A DNA stretch of 64,000 nt, from the NCBI GenBank assembly GCA_045430345.1, contig JAILXT010000008.1:95092-159091 (forward strand), given 5' to 3'. This DNA comes from Agarilytica sp045430345. Its GTDB lineage: Bacteria; Pseudomonadota; Gammaproteobacteria; Pseudomonadales; Cellvibrionaceae. The notes below the pieces were generated by a model. That model saw only the letters and a program-made list of their open reading frames with translations. It did no database searches and was not told the DNA's origin. This document shows, one piece after another, positions 37,617 to 47,213 of the stretch (positions are counted from its first letter, which is position 1; the number at the start of each line of letters is the position of its first letter). The translations under genes and the position numbers were made by a program.

Positions 37617-38924
37617 TTAGGGAGAAAGGGCCCAACTTACGGAGAAATCGGGGGGTAAATGGGCAGACGAATCACAAACAAATAGATCGCCAACTGCGAC
37701 TAATTCATCCCCAAGGTAGATCAACGGCACCATATCCCGAAACCAAGGCTCCAACCGATACTCCTGTAGAAGCTTTTTGAGGGTTTGAGAATGCGCCCGG
37801 CCCTTTGGCTGACAGCGCTCTTGCCCCGAACGGAATCGCAGCGATAGTGGTTGGCTTACCTCCCCGGGGGCACTCGCTGAACAATGCACATATTCACCGT
37901 TTTCACCAATGTGCACGCGCTGGTTCAGTGCCAGTGACATCCCTTTTCGGCCTAAGATATCGATAAGAGGCGACAGATATAAACGCCCGCCATAGCGACG
38001 AAGCGCGCACCGCCCCCACTGCAACTTGGGCTGAGCGTCCGCTCGAGCATGAAGCACCTCTGACAGCTTCGCCAGTTGCGCTCGACCAGGCAATGAATAC
38101 CCCTGTCCCTGACACCACACGCGAATAATATGTTTTTGCCGTGCCTCAGAAAACGCCGCCATTCGCTCAATGGATATACTCTCGCCGAGGCGCTCACGCT
38201 TGCACTCACACAAATCGAGATCTTGTTTGCCATATTCGTCCAGCAGGGCACTTGCTTCGGAAAGGTGGGCAACCGATTGGCCAATTTTTTCTTCGGCATT
38301 GTTCCAGCGTGAACTCAGCACTGGGAACAGCTCATGACGTAAGAAGTTTCGGTCAAAGCGAGTATCCTCATTACTCTCATCATCGACCCAGGCCAGTTCT
38401 TTATCCTCCGCATACTGGAGGAGCTCTACTCGCGTGCACCCCAGCAATGGCCGCAATAGGTTCCCTTTGCCACTATCCAACGAACGGACACGGGGAATGG
38501 CCTGCAATCCCGTTAAGCCAGCACCACGCATCACGCGGAACATAAAGGTCTCGGTAACATCGTTCTGATGATGCGCAAACAATAAGAGGTCATTCGTGCC
38601 CAACGCAGAAGATAAGGCAACATAACGTTTTTCACGAGCATCTTGCTCCACGCCTTTACCCGTGCTCGCCACGATGACTTTTTGAGACTCAAACATTACG
38701 CCAAATACTTTGGCCGTATCCGAACAATGTTTTTCCCAGTCATCCGAGTGCGCAGAAAGCTGGTGATTAATATGAAACGCGAACGCGCGATCAGCAAAAT
38801 GAGACTGACTTACTAGATGCAACAACACGGTCGAATCCAGACCGCCACTGTATGCAATACACACGCGACCACCCGAACTCATATGCTGGGAAATTTCTTG
38901 TAGAATAGCGTCTGGATTCATCAT
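37617..38924 (-). CDS. tilS: tRNA(Ile)-lysidine synthase TilS
   Basis: 435 residues. The PP-loop CIAYSGGLDSTVLLH near 23-37 binds ATP; ALLFAHHQNDVTETFMFR-like (LLLFAHHQNDVTETFMFR) and RVMRGAGLTGLQAI are family motifs. The C-terminal TilS domain includes RFRSGQERCQPKGRAHSQTL and LKKLLQEYRLEPWFRD. It modifies C34 of the minor tRNA-Ile to lysidine. It lies upstream of pyrG with a 229-base gap in which no gene was seen. Confidence 0.95.
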   Translation of the reverse strand: MMNPDAILQEISQHMSSGGRVCIAYSGGLDSTVLLHLVSQSHFADRAFAFHINHQLSAHSDDWEKHCSDTAKVFGVMFESQKVIVASTGKGVEQDAREKRYVALSSALGTNDLLLFAHHQNDVTETFMFRVMRGAGLTGLQAIPRVRSLDSGKGNLLRPLLGCTRVELLQYAEDKELAWVDDESNEDTRFDRNFLRHELFPVLSSRWNNAEEKIGQSVAHLSEASALLDEYGKQDLDLCECKRERLGESISIERMAAFSEARQKHIIRVWCQGQGYSLPGRAQLAKLSEVLHARADAQPKLQWGRCALRRYGGRLYLSPLIDILGRKGMSLALNQRVHIGENGEYVHCSASAPGEVSQPLSLRFRSGQERCQPKGRAHSQTLKKLLQEYRLEPWFRDMVPLIYLGDELVAVGDLFVCDSSAHLPPDFSVSWALSP

Positions 38925-38984
38925 TCTTCACTGGGTGTGCGAACTGGCCTGCACATCATATTTCACGGCACTGATAATTCTCAT

Positions 38985-40964
38985 ATGAAAAAACAAGCCC
39001 CCTACGGCAGCTGGACTTCCCCCATTACCGCCCAACTGGTTGCAGGTAAAACCCCGAAACTCTTTGATACGGTCGTCGATGGTAATCGCGTATTTTGGTG
39101 TGAGTCCATCGCTGAAGAAAAGGGACGTACAGCCATTATGATGTACGACGGTACCCGACACCAGTGCATATTACCTCGCCCCCTGAGCGCGAAATCCAAG
39201 GTGCATGAATACGGTGGTAAGGCCTACGCGATTGACGGAAATAGTGTTTACTTTGTTCTGGCCGATGATCAACGTGTATATCACGGCATTATTGAAGACC
39301 ATAAAGCTCAATCGCCTTTCACTCCAAGCCCCCTAACCCCCCCCTCAAAGTCAAGCAGTGTCCGCTTCGCGGACTTAGCCATCGATAAAAAGCACCAACG
39401 CATTATTGCCATACAAGAATCCCATGACGTTAACGACCCGCATCAAGTCGTGAACCGACTCGTCACTTTTTCCATGAATGTCGATGAGCACAACGATGAT
39501 CCCGTGCGAGTACTTTCAGAAGGGCATGACTTTTATTCAAACCCCTGCGTGTCGCCCTGCGGCAGCCAATTGCTTTGGCTCACCTGGGACCACCCCGATA
39601 TGCCCTGGGATAATACGCACGTTTGGACTGCCGATTTAACCGTAGACGGCCTCAGCAATACCCACCAAATTGTCGGCAATGGGAGCGAAAGCATCTTTCA
39701 ACCGCAGTGGTCCCCCGAGGGAGACCTCTATTTTGTGTCAGATAGAAATAACTGGTGGAACATATACCGCATCGATAAAAAGGATTTACGGGGCAACGCC
39801 GAACCTCAACTCATCATCCAGCACGATGCAGAATATGCGACGCCACAATGGGTGTTCGGTATGTCGACCTACGGCTTCTGGGATGAAAATACCCTGCTCG
39901 CAACGTTCACCCAAGAAGGCGTATGGCGCCTTGCTAAAATTCATTTAGAACGAGCCGAAGATCAACGCATCGAACTTATCCAAACAGGAATGAGCAGTAT
40001 CGAAAATGTATGCTGCCATAATCGTTTAGGCGCGTTTATCGCAGCTTCCCCCACGCAAGCAAAATCTATCTTTACCTTAGAGGGTAATACTGCCAGCCCC
40101 TTGACTCATGCGCATACGGGTATCGCTACGGAAGAATATTCTCAACCACACCCCATCACCTTTCCGACAACCTTCGGGCAGACGGCCCATGCGCTTTTTT
40201 ATCCGCCGCAAAATACACAGTACGAAGATAAACGGCACCAGCCTCCGCTGATTGTTCTCAGCCACGGCGGGCCGACTGGCGCCACAGAAAGTAGCTTGAA
40301 CCTAAAAATACAGTACTGGACGAACCGAGGCTTTGCAGTTGCCGACGTAAATTACCGAGGCAGTACGGGCTACGGCAGAGAATATCGCCACCGCTTGTTC
40401 AAACAATGGGGCCGCTACGACGTTGATGATGTATGCGCAGTGGTCGATTACTTGAGCCAAGAGAAACTAGTCGACCCAGATAAATGTATTATTAAAGGCA
40501 GCAGCGCTGGCGGTTATACGGTATTAGCTGCGCTTACCTTTAAAGATACATTTAAAGCCGGCGTCAGTCTTTACGGTATTGGTGATCTTGAACTACTCGC
40601 TACGGATACACACAAATTTGAAGCGCGTTATTTAGATAAACTTATCGGGCCTTACCCAGACACTGCTGATGAATATCGTGCACGCTCACCTATCCACTTT
40701 GTGAATAAGATCAATTGCCCCCTGCTTATATTTCAAGGCTTACAAGATAAAGTCGTTCCGCCAAATCAAGCGGAACTCATGGTCAACGCCGTCACACAAA
40801 AAGGGCTGCCCATCGCGTATGTAACGTACCCAACCGAAGCCCACGGCTTTAGGCAGCTTGAAACCATCGTTCATATGCTAGATGCTGAACACCAGTTTTA
40901 CGCACGTATATTTGGTTTTGATATCGACACACGACTCAATACACTGCACATAGAAAATATCTAA
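38985..40964 (+). CDS. S9 family peptidase (prolyl oligopeptidase type)
   Basis: 659 residues from ATG 38985 (MKKQAPYGSWTSPITAQLVA). A beta-propeller-like N-terminal two-thirds is followed by an alpha/beta-hydrolase domain (about 410-655). The nucleophile is Ser in IKGSSAGGYTVL, the acid Asp in IFQGLQDKVVPP, and the His in PTEAHGFRQ; the oxyanion region is VLSHGGPTGATES. No signal peptide is seen, so it is probably cytoplasmic and acts on short peptides or acyl-peptides. It diverges from tilS with 60 bases between starts. Confidence 0.93.
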   Translation: MKKQAPYGSWTSPITAQLVAGKTPKLFDTVVDGNRVFWCESIAEEKGRTAIMMYDGTRHQCILPRPLSAKSKVHEYGGKAYAIDGNSVYFVLADDQRVYHGIIEDHKAQSPFTPSPLTPPSKSSSVRFADLAIDKKHQRIIAIQESHDVNDPHQVVNRLVTFSMNVDEHNDDPVRVLSEGHDFYSNPCVSPCGSQLLWLTWDHPDMPWDNTHVWTADLTVDGLSNTHQIVGNGSESIFQPQWSPEGDLYFVSDRNNWWNIYRIDKKDLRGNAEPQLIIQHDAEYATPQWVFGMSTYGFWDENTLLATFTQEGVWRLAKIHLERAEDQRIELIQTGMSSIENVCCHNRLGAFIAASPTQAKSIFTLEGNTASPLTHAHTGIATEEYSQPHPITFPTTFGQTAHALFYPPQNTQYEDKRHQPPLIVLSHGGPTGATESSLNLKIQYWTNRGFAVADVNYRGSTGYGREYRHRLFKQWGRYDVDDVCAVVDYLSQEKLVDPDKCIIKGSSAGGYTVLAALTFKDTFKAGVSLYGIGDLELLATDTHKFEARYLDKLIGPYPDTADEYRARSPIHFVNKINCPLLIFQGLQDKVVPPNQAELMVNAVTQKGLPIAYVTYPTEAHGFRQLETIVHMLDAEHQFYARIFGFDIDTRLNTLHIENI

Positions 40965-41011
40965 GACACGAACACAACCTCCATGCATTCACACACGGCA
41001 CGATTATAGAT

Positions 41012-41527
41012 ATGGGAATGGGACGCTGGCGACCGCCACGACAAAAAGGCTCACCTTACATCACGCCGGAGGGTGCCCAGGCGATGCAAGAAGAGCTGCA
41101 GCATCTTTGGAAAGTGGAACGCCCTAAGATTACCGACACCGTGCATGAAGCAGCGAAAAATGGTGATCGCTCTGAAAACGGCGACTACATCTACGGTAAA
41201 AAACGACTACGTGAAATTGATAGTCGCGTACGTTTCTTATCAAAGCGTCTCGATGATTTAACCGTAGTCGATCGCATACCCGACGACAAAGATAAAATCT
41301 ATTTTGGCGCTTATGTGACGCTTGAAGATGAGACAGGTAATGAGAGCGTTTACAGAATAGTTGGGCCAGACGAGTTCAATCTTCGTGAAAATAAAATAAG
41401 TATGGATGCCCCACTCGCCAAATCCATGCTCGGTAAACGCTTAGACGATGAGTTTGTATTTCATTCGCCAGAAGGCGAGAAGAACTTTGTGATCAGCGAC
41501 ATTCGTTATCAACAAAAACCTGAATAG
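41012..41527 (+). CDS. greB: Transcription elongation factor GreB
   Basis: 171 residues. An N-terminal coiled coil carries the acidic tip DRSENGDYIYGKKRLREID, with the GreB-typical YGKKRLREID rather than GreA's. The C-terminal FKBP-like domain contains TLEDETGNESVYRIVGPDE and MDAPLAKSMLGKRLDDE. It stimulates transcript cleavage in backtracked RNA polymerase. It follows the S9 peptidase by 47 bases. Confidence 0.96.
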   Translation: MGMGRWRPPRQKGSPYITPEGAQAMQEELQHLWKVERPKITDTVHEAAKNGDRSENGDYIYGKKRLREIDSRVRFLSKRLDDLTVVDRIPDDKDKIYFGAYVTLEDETGNESVYRIVGPDEFNLRENKISMDAPLAKSMLGKRLDDEFVFHSPEGEKNFVISDIRYQQKPE

Positions 41528-41543
41528 GTGTCGATAAACAGGC

Positions 41544-42764
41544 TTAGTAATTCAGCAATATGCCTTTTTCCTGATACGTTCGAAGGTACACACCGAATTC
41601 GCCATCAGGCAGCACTTTTTTAATTAAAAAATCGCTCGAAAGATCACCCTCTTCAATATGAAGAAGATCCACAATTTTATGCTGTTCTTTTTCCTTATGT
41701 GCGTTATCCAAAACAATGACAACACGCGGTAAATGCCGGCGCTGTTGATTCGTTTCCACAACAATACCAATTTCGCCGCTGTATAACTCAACAACACTGC
41801 CCACGGGAAACAGCCCTATCGCTTTAATAAACTGCAGTGCAAGCTCATCGTCAAACTGTTTGCCACGCTCTTCATAAATAATTTTTAACGCAACAGTAGA
41901 GGGCCTCGCCTTGGAATAACAACGATCAGCGGTAATCGCATCGTAGGTATCAACAATTGAAATAATACGGGCAAAGCGTGAAATTTTGTCTGCCGTCATC
42001 TTGCGCGGATACCCTGCGCCATCCATACGTTCATGATGGCTGTAAGCGGCATCGATCACGATCGGATCAATACTCGGTGTGGAAAGCAACAAGTTCCGAC
42101 CGTGGACAGTATGCGCCTTCATCATATTCATTTCTTTGGTGGTGAGCTTTCCTGGCTTTTCCAAAATCTCGAGGGGCACGCGCATCTTGCCGATATCGTG
42201 CAGTAGCCCACACAAACCCAGCTTCTCTAAATCACTTTGCCCATACCCTAAATGACGCCCGAACACGACGGCAAGAATACATACGTTCAAGCTATGCTCG
42301 GCCGTGTATTCACTTTCTTCTCGGATTTTCGACATCCACAATAAGGCGTCTGGATTACGCAATACAGAAGTAACGCAGTCATCCACCGTCTCACGAATAG
42401 CATCACTATCGATAGACTGCCCTAGGCGGATGTCATCGTGCAGATCACGCGTACGCAGGCGCGAGCCTTTGAACGCTTCTTGAATGCGTTCGTGCTCTTC
42501 TTCAACGGGACATTGATATTCGGGTAAGGGCTCAGAAGGCGCTGAAGTCGCCGTCCCTTCCCCACTTGTGGTTGCGCTGCCACGGGAAAGATCAGTATCA
42601 ATCCAAACGTGCTCACAGTACTGTGCGACGACACGAGCATCGTCAGTATCTTCAATCATAAACCCCTGCATCATAAACGGGGTATCTAACCAGTCACGAT
42701 CCAACTTGGCGACAACCATGCCTGTTCGCAACTGATCAACATGAATCTTTTTAATATTTGCCAT
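41544..42764 (-). CDS. HD-GYP domain c-di-GMP phosphodiesterase with DUF3391
   Basis: 406 residues from ATG 42764 (MANIKKIHVDQLRTGMVV), preferred over an upstream ATG. The N-terminal DUF3391 segment (about 1-130) precedes an HD-GYP domain (about 160-370): LLHDIGKMRVP with the HD pair, HTVHGRNLL, and SHHERMDGAGYPRKM carrying the GYP motif, then ARIISIVDTYDAITADRCY. It probably hydrolyses c-di-GMP. The protein is soluble. It converges on greB and lies in a genome segment with an adhesin and csrA, so attachment may be a target. Confidence 0.92.
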   Translation of the reverse strand: MANIKKIHVDQLRTGMVVAKLDRDWLDTPFMMQGFMIEDTDDARVVAQYCEHVWIDTDLSRGSATTSGEGTATSAPSEPLPEYQCPVEEEHERIQEAFKGSRLRTRDLHDDIRLGQSIDSDAIRETVDDCVTSVLRNPDALLWMSKIREESEYTAEHSLNVCILAVVFGRHLGYGQSDLEKLGLCGLLHDIGKMRVPLEILEKPGKLTTKEMNMMKAHTVHGRNLLLSTPSIDPIVIDAAYSHHERMDGAGYPRKMTADKISRFARIISIVDTYDAITADRCYSKARPSTVALKIIYEERGKQFDDELALQFIKAIGLFPVGSVVELYSGEIGIVVETNQQRRHLPRVVIVLDNAHKEKEQHKIVDLLHIEEGDLSSDFLIKKVLPDGEFGVYLRTYQEKGILLNY

Positions 42765-42941
42765 GAACGCGTAATAACAACTTATATAACTGAAAGGCTT
42801 GCACCATAGCGCCCTCATCACCCGACGAGGAATTCGCTCACCTAACTAGTATAGGCCATGCTTTGTCAGTCGATAGAGCAAAATTACGTGTTTTTATGCG
42901 CCACGACACTCAAACGGAATAAGCGTATTTCATACCAGAAC

Positions 42942-44138
42942 TCAGAGGCTTATTACCTGCGTCAAAGAGGCGCAAAAGTAATCGAGATTTGATTCATTCA
43001 ACCCCGCAATATTAATTCGACTAGAAGGCGCCATATAAATCCCAAAGCGATCCGCCAGCTCAACAACCTGTTCTGGCGTAATACCCAAGAAAGAAAACAT
43101 ACCGCTTTCATGGTTTACAAAATCAAAACGAGTACCGAAGCCAGCTGCCGCCATTTTCTCTGACAGTGATTGCCGCGTAACCTGAATACGGTCCCGCATA
43201 GTGGCAAGTTCTTGTAACCACTGCGACTTTAACCTGTCGTCCGCCAAGACGATTTCCACTACCGATGCGCCATGATCGGGCGGCATCGAATAAATGCCTC
43301 GCACAATCTGTGTGAGATTGCTCAAGGTAATCTCAGCTTGTGCCGCATCCGCGACAACAAAACCAACAGCGCCTACGCGATCCCGGTATAAACCAAAATT
43401 TTTCGAGCAGGACAATGCAAATACCGCCTCGGGGCATGACTCGATCACCAAACGTAATCCGTACGCATCCTCGGTCAGACCCTGACCGAACCCCTGGTAT
43501 GCCATATCGACAAAGGGAACCAGTTGCTTTTGGACAAGCAATGCGACAACTTTCTGCCACTGAGACTGAGACAGATCCGCACCGCTTGGGTTGTGGCAAC
43601 ACGCGTGCAGTAGCACCAAATCCCCTGGCGCAGCGTCAGACAAACACGCCATCATTTCATCGAAACGAATGCCTTTATCTTTAAAGTCGTAATACGGATA
43701 TGACGCAATCTCAATACCCGCATCCCCCAATAACGGCACATGATTCGCCCAGGTAGGATCACTTACCCAAATTTTCGCAGAAGGATTCGCACGAGCAATC
43801 AACTCCGCTGCGACACGAAGCGCCCCACAACCGCCTGGGGTCTGCAAACTAGCCAGGCGTTCCCTCACCGCGCTAGATAAAACTTCGCCCAACGCGAGAT
43901 CACACATCAAGCGCGTAAACGCTGGGTTGCCCAACGGACCACGGTAAGTTTTAGAGTCTTGCTCGCTCACTAAGCGCTGCTCAGCCGCTTTTATACAAGG
44001 CAGCACGGGCATCCCACCGCTCGCGTCCTTATACACCCCCACCCCTAAATCGATTTTCTGAGGGTTCGTCTCTTGCTGATATTGCGCAATAATCCCAAGC
44101 AAGGGATCAGCGGGAAGTGATTGCAATTGTTCAAACAT
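42942..44138 (-). CDS. Aromatic amino acid/aspartate aminotransferase (class I)
   Basis: 398 residues. The fold type I aminotransferase pattern starts LPADPLLGIIAQYQQETNP and includes the PLP lysine in LSCSKNFGLYRDRVGA; VDMAYQGFGQGL holds the PLP-binding Asp and Tyr. It resembles AspC and TyrB, which exchange glutamate with oxaloacetate or phenylpyruvate; the exact substrate is uncertain. It diverges from an Lrp-type regulator over 128 bases, so that regulator may control it. Confidence 0.9.
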   Translation of the reverse strand: MFEQLQSLPADPLLGIIAQYQQETNPQKIDLGVGVYKDASGGMPVLPCIKAAEQRLVSEQDSKTYRGPLGNPAFTRLMCDLALGEVLSSAVRERLASLQTPGGCGALRVAAELIARANPSAKIWVSDPTWANHVPLLGDAGIEIASYPYYDFKDKGIRFDEMMACLSDAAPGDLVLLHACCHNPSGADLSQSQWQKVVALLVQKQLVPFVDMAYQGFGQGLTEDAYGLRLVIESCPEAVFALSCSKNFGLYRDRVGAVGFVVADAAQAEITLSNLTQIVRGIYSMPPDHGASVVEIVLADDRLKSQWLQELATMRDRIQVTRQSLSEKMAAAGFGTRFDFVNHESGMFSFLGITPEQVVELADRFGIYMAPSSRINIAGLNESNLDYFCASLTQVISL

Positions 44139-44266
44139 ATTTACATAACTCTTACATTGAGAAGCCTAACACCGACACACCCACAGGAAATTGCCGCGCT
44201 GGACTTCAGATAATTCGCAAAGCGTGGGATTATAGCCTGTAACGCAAAAAAATTAAGGCCAGTTCA

Positions 44267-44737
44267 ATGCCAACAAGTACCCAGCTCGACAGCCACGACA
44301 CAAAAATCCTAGTGGCGCTCCAAGCCAATGCAGAACTCTCCATGGTCGAACTCGGTGAAAAAGTTGGGCTTTCCCATACCCCTTGCTGGCGCCGCGTAAA
44401 ACGCTTAGAAGAGGAAGGCTACATCCAACGCCGGGTCACGCTATTAAGCGCCGACAAGCTAGACCTGAATGTCTCCGTCCACGCCTACATCACCATTAAA
44501 AGCCACGACGAAGAGTCACTGCTAGCGTTTGAATCTGCCGTGCACGAAGTACCCGAAATTGTAGAGTGTTATAGCACGACCGGAGAAAAAGACTATTTAC
44601 TCCGAATGGTAGTGAAGAGCGTAGACAATTATGAGGCGCTATTGAAAAAACGTTTAGTCCACTTACCGAATGTTGCATCGGTAAATTCTGTCTTTGCGCT
44701 GAAGCAGGTTAAGTACACTACTGCTCTACCCTTGTAA
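44267..44737 (+). CDS. Lrp/AsnC family transcriptional regulator
   Basis: 156 residues. The N-terminal winged HTH is LDSHDTKILVALQANAEL, then VGLSHTPCWRRVKRLEEEGY; the C-terminal RAM/AsnC effector domain is YITIKSHDEESLLAFESAVH and EIVECYSTTGEKDYLLRMVV. It is an amino-acid-responsive regulator acting as an octamer. Because it diverges from the aminotransferase gene, that gene is its likely target. Lrp and similar regulators are possible alternatives to its exact subfamily. Confidence 0.94.
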   Translation: MPTSTQLDSHDTKILVALQANAELSMVELGEKVGLSHTPCWRRVKRLEEEGYIQRRVTLLSADKLDLNVSVHAYITIKSHDEESLLAFESAVHEVPEIVECYSTTGEKDYLLRMVVKSVDNYEALLKKRLVHLPNVASVNSVFALKQVKYTTALPL

Positions 44738-44900
44738 GACGTCTTATAGAAAGCATTTTCAATTTTATTTTTTCGTTATTCGCCTAAGAAAATACATTAA
44801 TTAACGGTAGAAAAATCTGAGATTTTATTCGTGGCTTTATTCCTACGACGAGTATAAAGCTATTAGCACACTACAATAGTCGAAAAGCACAAAATTTTCT

Positions 44901-45000
44901 CATCGGCCTTTTAGTCAGTATTGAGAAAAAGGATAAACGCCGCTCATTCACATCGGCTATTTAATTGGCATTGGGGAAATTGATAGAAGTCACTCTTCTG
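44901..45000. repeat. Degenerate 50-bp direct repeat in an intergenic region
   Basis: CATCGGC starts at both 44901 and 44951, and the two 50-base units agree at about two positions in three, including TATTG/CATTG and GAT followed by CTC at the same offsets. The repeat lies in a 550-base gap between the lrp-like gene and the aroK-like gene, with otherwise no gene. Its role is unknown. Confidence 0.4.
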
Positions 45001-45037
45001 CTTCCATGCAGTCGTGACATACATTCCTCCTGAATAT

Positions 45038-45068
45038 AAAAAAGCCCGTCCAAACGGACGGGCCAAAA
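45038..45068 (-). terminator. Rho-independent terminator of the pdxH-aroK transcript
   Basis: GCCCGTCC-AAAC-GGACGGGC is a perfect 8-bp stem; on the minus strand it is followed by TTTTTT. It lies 220 bases after the aroK-like stop, leaving a long 3' untranslated region that carries another hairpin at 45158-45190. Confidence 0.9.
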
Positions 45069-45287
45069 TGAGGAATAAACACACTTTAATACAACGATAA
45101 CAACTAAGTATCTAGAAACGACTAAAAGGAATTAACTGATAACTTAACAGGTGAGGGGTAAGTCCACAGTGTGCATCACACGTTTCTTACTTTTATTTAT
45201 AGCGTATTAGATGACACCAGCTTGGTTTAAAAAGAAATAATAGGACCCGCCATATTAGCTTTGGGTATTAACGCGTATCCATGATAC

Positions 45288-45797
45288 TCATTGTGACGGC
45301 ACGGCAGCCATCAAACTGTTCAATGATTGCTCAAAATCAAGATCATCCAAATTTACAGTGCAGTCCGCATACCGCATGTACAAAGGCTTCCGCTCAGCGT
45401 AGAGCATTTTCATGCTCGTTCCTGGTGCGCTCGCGAGACCGCGCGTAGCAGAATCACAAACACGGGCCGCCATCGTGTCACACGAAATATTTAAGTAAAC
45501 CCTTATACCTAATTTTCCTAACCTCGCCATCCCTTTATCGCTGTAGACCACACTCCCTCCTGTAGCGACAACACTATCTGAAAAGTTACTGGCCAACAAA
45601 ACCTTTTCTTCTAAGGCCCTAAGCGCTAAATAACCATACTGATCGAGATAATCTTGAAGTGTCATACCCGCATCTTGCTGAATAAGCAGGTCCGTGTCCA
45701 CGTAGGGGCGCGCTAGCGTTTTCGCTAAAAGTACCCCCAGGGTACTTTTACCTGCGCCCGGCATGCCAATCAGAAAAATAGGTCTGTCCGAAGTCAT
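45288..45797 (-). CDS. Shikimate kinase family protein (AroK/AroL-like)
   Basis: 169 residues from ATG 45797, or two more from ATG 45803. Walker A is LIGMPGAGKSTLG, the shikimate-binding Asp lies in YVDTDLLIQQ, and ATGGSVVY gives the glycine-rich substrate loop; an adenine-side arginine lies in CDSATRGLAS. It should phosphorylate shikimate in chorismate synthesis. It is not beside aroB, as the main aroK usually is, so it may be a second enzyme or have a related substrate. It lies 10 bases after pdxH, coupled. Confidence 0.83.
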   Translation of the reverse strand: MTSDRPIFLIGMPGAGKSTLGVLLAKTLARPYVDTDLLIQQDAGMTLQDYLDQYGYLALRALEEKVLLASNFSDSVVATGGSVVYSDKGMARLGKLGIRVYLNISCDTMAARVCDSATRGLASAPGTSMKMLYAERKPLYMRYADCTVNLDDLDFEQSLNSLMAAVPSQ

Positions 45798-45807
45798 TAA
45801 CATTTAA

Positions 45808-46443
45808 TCACGGCGCAAGCCGTGTAATATCCCAGCGTTCACTAATATTTTTATACTGAAAACGATCATGTAATCGATTAGCACCACCTTGCCAAAATTC
45901 AAAACAAGATGGCGTCACCACGTAACCACCCCAAAAATCGGGCAATGGCACTTCACCCTTTTGAAATTTTTGCTTTATCGACTCAAATTGATTTAGTAAC
46001 AAAGCACGAGAACTAATCCCATGGCTTTGTTTAGAGGCCCATGCCGCTATTTGGCTCTCCCTTGGGCGGGTTAAAAAATACTTCAGCGACTCTGTTGTGG
46101 ATATTTTACTCGCGACCCCCATTACTTTGACTTGACGTTCCATAGTATGCCAAGGAAAGTGCAAACTCACTTTAGCATTTACAGCAATATCTTTTGCTTT
46201 ATGACTATTGTAATTAGTAAAAAAAACAAAGCCCTTTTCTGAAAAATGCTTGAGCAACACAATCCTCTGACTGGGTTGCCCATCAGCATCTACAGTAGCC
46301 AATGTCATCGCCGTTGGATCTAGCAACTTTGCACCAATCGCTTGCTCCATCCACAACTCGAATTGTCCGAAAGGGCTGTCTGATAAGCCCTCCCGCCGGA
46401 GACCATCTTGCAAATATTCCCGGCGTACATCTTCTAAATCCAC
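45808..46443 (-). CDS. pdxH: Pyridoxamine 5'-phosphate oxidase
   Basis: 211 residues from GTG 46443 (reading DLEDVRREYLQDGLRREGLS), with GAGGGGAG upstream. An alternative ATG at 46518 would add 25 residues and leave only 12 bases to mobA, so it is less likely. FMN and PLP contacts appear in QRIVLLKHFSEKGFVFFTNY, FPWHTMERQVKV and SQIAAWASKQS; it ends GGANRLHDRFQY. It makes PLP from PMP or PNP. aroK-like follows. Confidence 0.95.
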   Translation of the reverse strand: MDLEDVRREYLQDGLRREGLSDSPFGQFELWMEQAIGAKLLDPTAMTLATVDADGQPSQRIVLLKHFSEKGFVFFTNYNSHKAKDIAVNAKVSLHFPWHTMERQVKVMGVASKISTTESLKYFLTRPRESQIAAWASKQSHGISSRALLLNQFESIKQKFQKGEVPLPDFWGGYVVTPSCFEFWQGGANRLHDRFQYKNISERWDITRLAP

Positions 46444-46530
46444 AGTATTCAACTCCCCTCTATCACTGAACCCGAGGTATAGGGTTTTCTGGTAAACTCC
46501 GCGCACATTATCGCACAAAGCGACGTATTC

Positions 46531-47175
46531 ATGAGCGACACCATTATAGATATCCCCGCCGTCATTCTCGCTGGCGGCAGCGGCACCCGTATGGGCGGCC
46601 GCGATAAGTGCTTACTCCCCCTCGGCAACTCGACGGTACTTGAGGTCATACTCAAGACCCTTCGAGCTCAAACAAAGGACGTATACCTAAACGTCAACGG
46701 TGATAAACGCCGATTTGATACTTACGACCTACCCATCATCCAAGACACAGTGTCGCCCCCCATTGGGCCTCTCGGCGGCTTATTGAGTGTTTGTGAATAT
46801 GTATTTGCACAGCACCCTGAAAGCAAATGGTTGCTTACGGTTGCTGGAGACTGTCCCTTCTTACCCAAAGACCTGATAAAAAAGCTCTATACGCGCGTAG
46901 AACCCCGTATAGGTGCGGCTCCTCACGTCGTTTACTGCCATAGCCAGGGACGGGATCATTTTGTCGTAGCGCTTTGGTCCCGGGCCGCAGCACCTCAATT
47001 ACGCGAGTTTTTAGAAAGTGGTCAGAGAAGTGTCGGACGTTTTATTGACACCCTCCCCCACGCCAGCGTGAACTTCGACAGTAGCAGCATCGATCCATTT
47101 TTTAATATCAATACCGACGAGCAGTGGTCTACTGCGAAAGCGGTCGTCCAAAACACAGACAATCTTCACCCATAA
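46531..47175 (+). CDS. mobA: Molybdenum cofactor guanylyltransferase MobA
   Basis: 214 residues. The nucleotide-binding loop VILAGGSGTRMGGRDKCLLP near 10-30, the substrate segments QDTVSPPIGPLGGLLSV and VAGDCPFLPKDLI, and FFNINTDEQW identify the MobA family. It attaches GMP to molybdopterin. It diverges from pdxH. No other moa or mob gene is in view. ATG 46531 fits the family N terminus. Confidence 0.93.
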   Translation: MSDTIIDIPAVILAGGSGTRMGGRDKCLLPLGNSTVLEVILKTLRAQTKDVYLNVNGDKRRFDTYDLPIIQDTVSPPIGPLGGLLSVCEYVFAQHPESKWLLTVAGDCPFLPKDLIKKLYTRVEPRIGAAPHVVYCHSQGRDHFVVALWSRAAAPQLREFLESGQRSVGRFIDTLPHASVNFDSSSIDPFFNINTDEQWSTAKAVVQNTDNLHP

Positions 47176-47213
47176 TTCAGATCAGAACCGTATCAAACAG
47201 GAAAATACACAAC

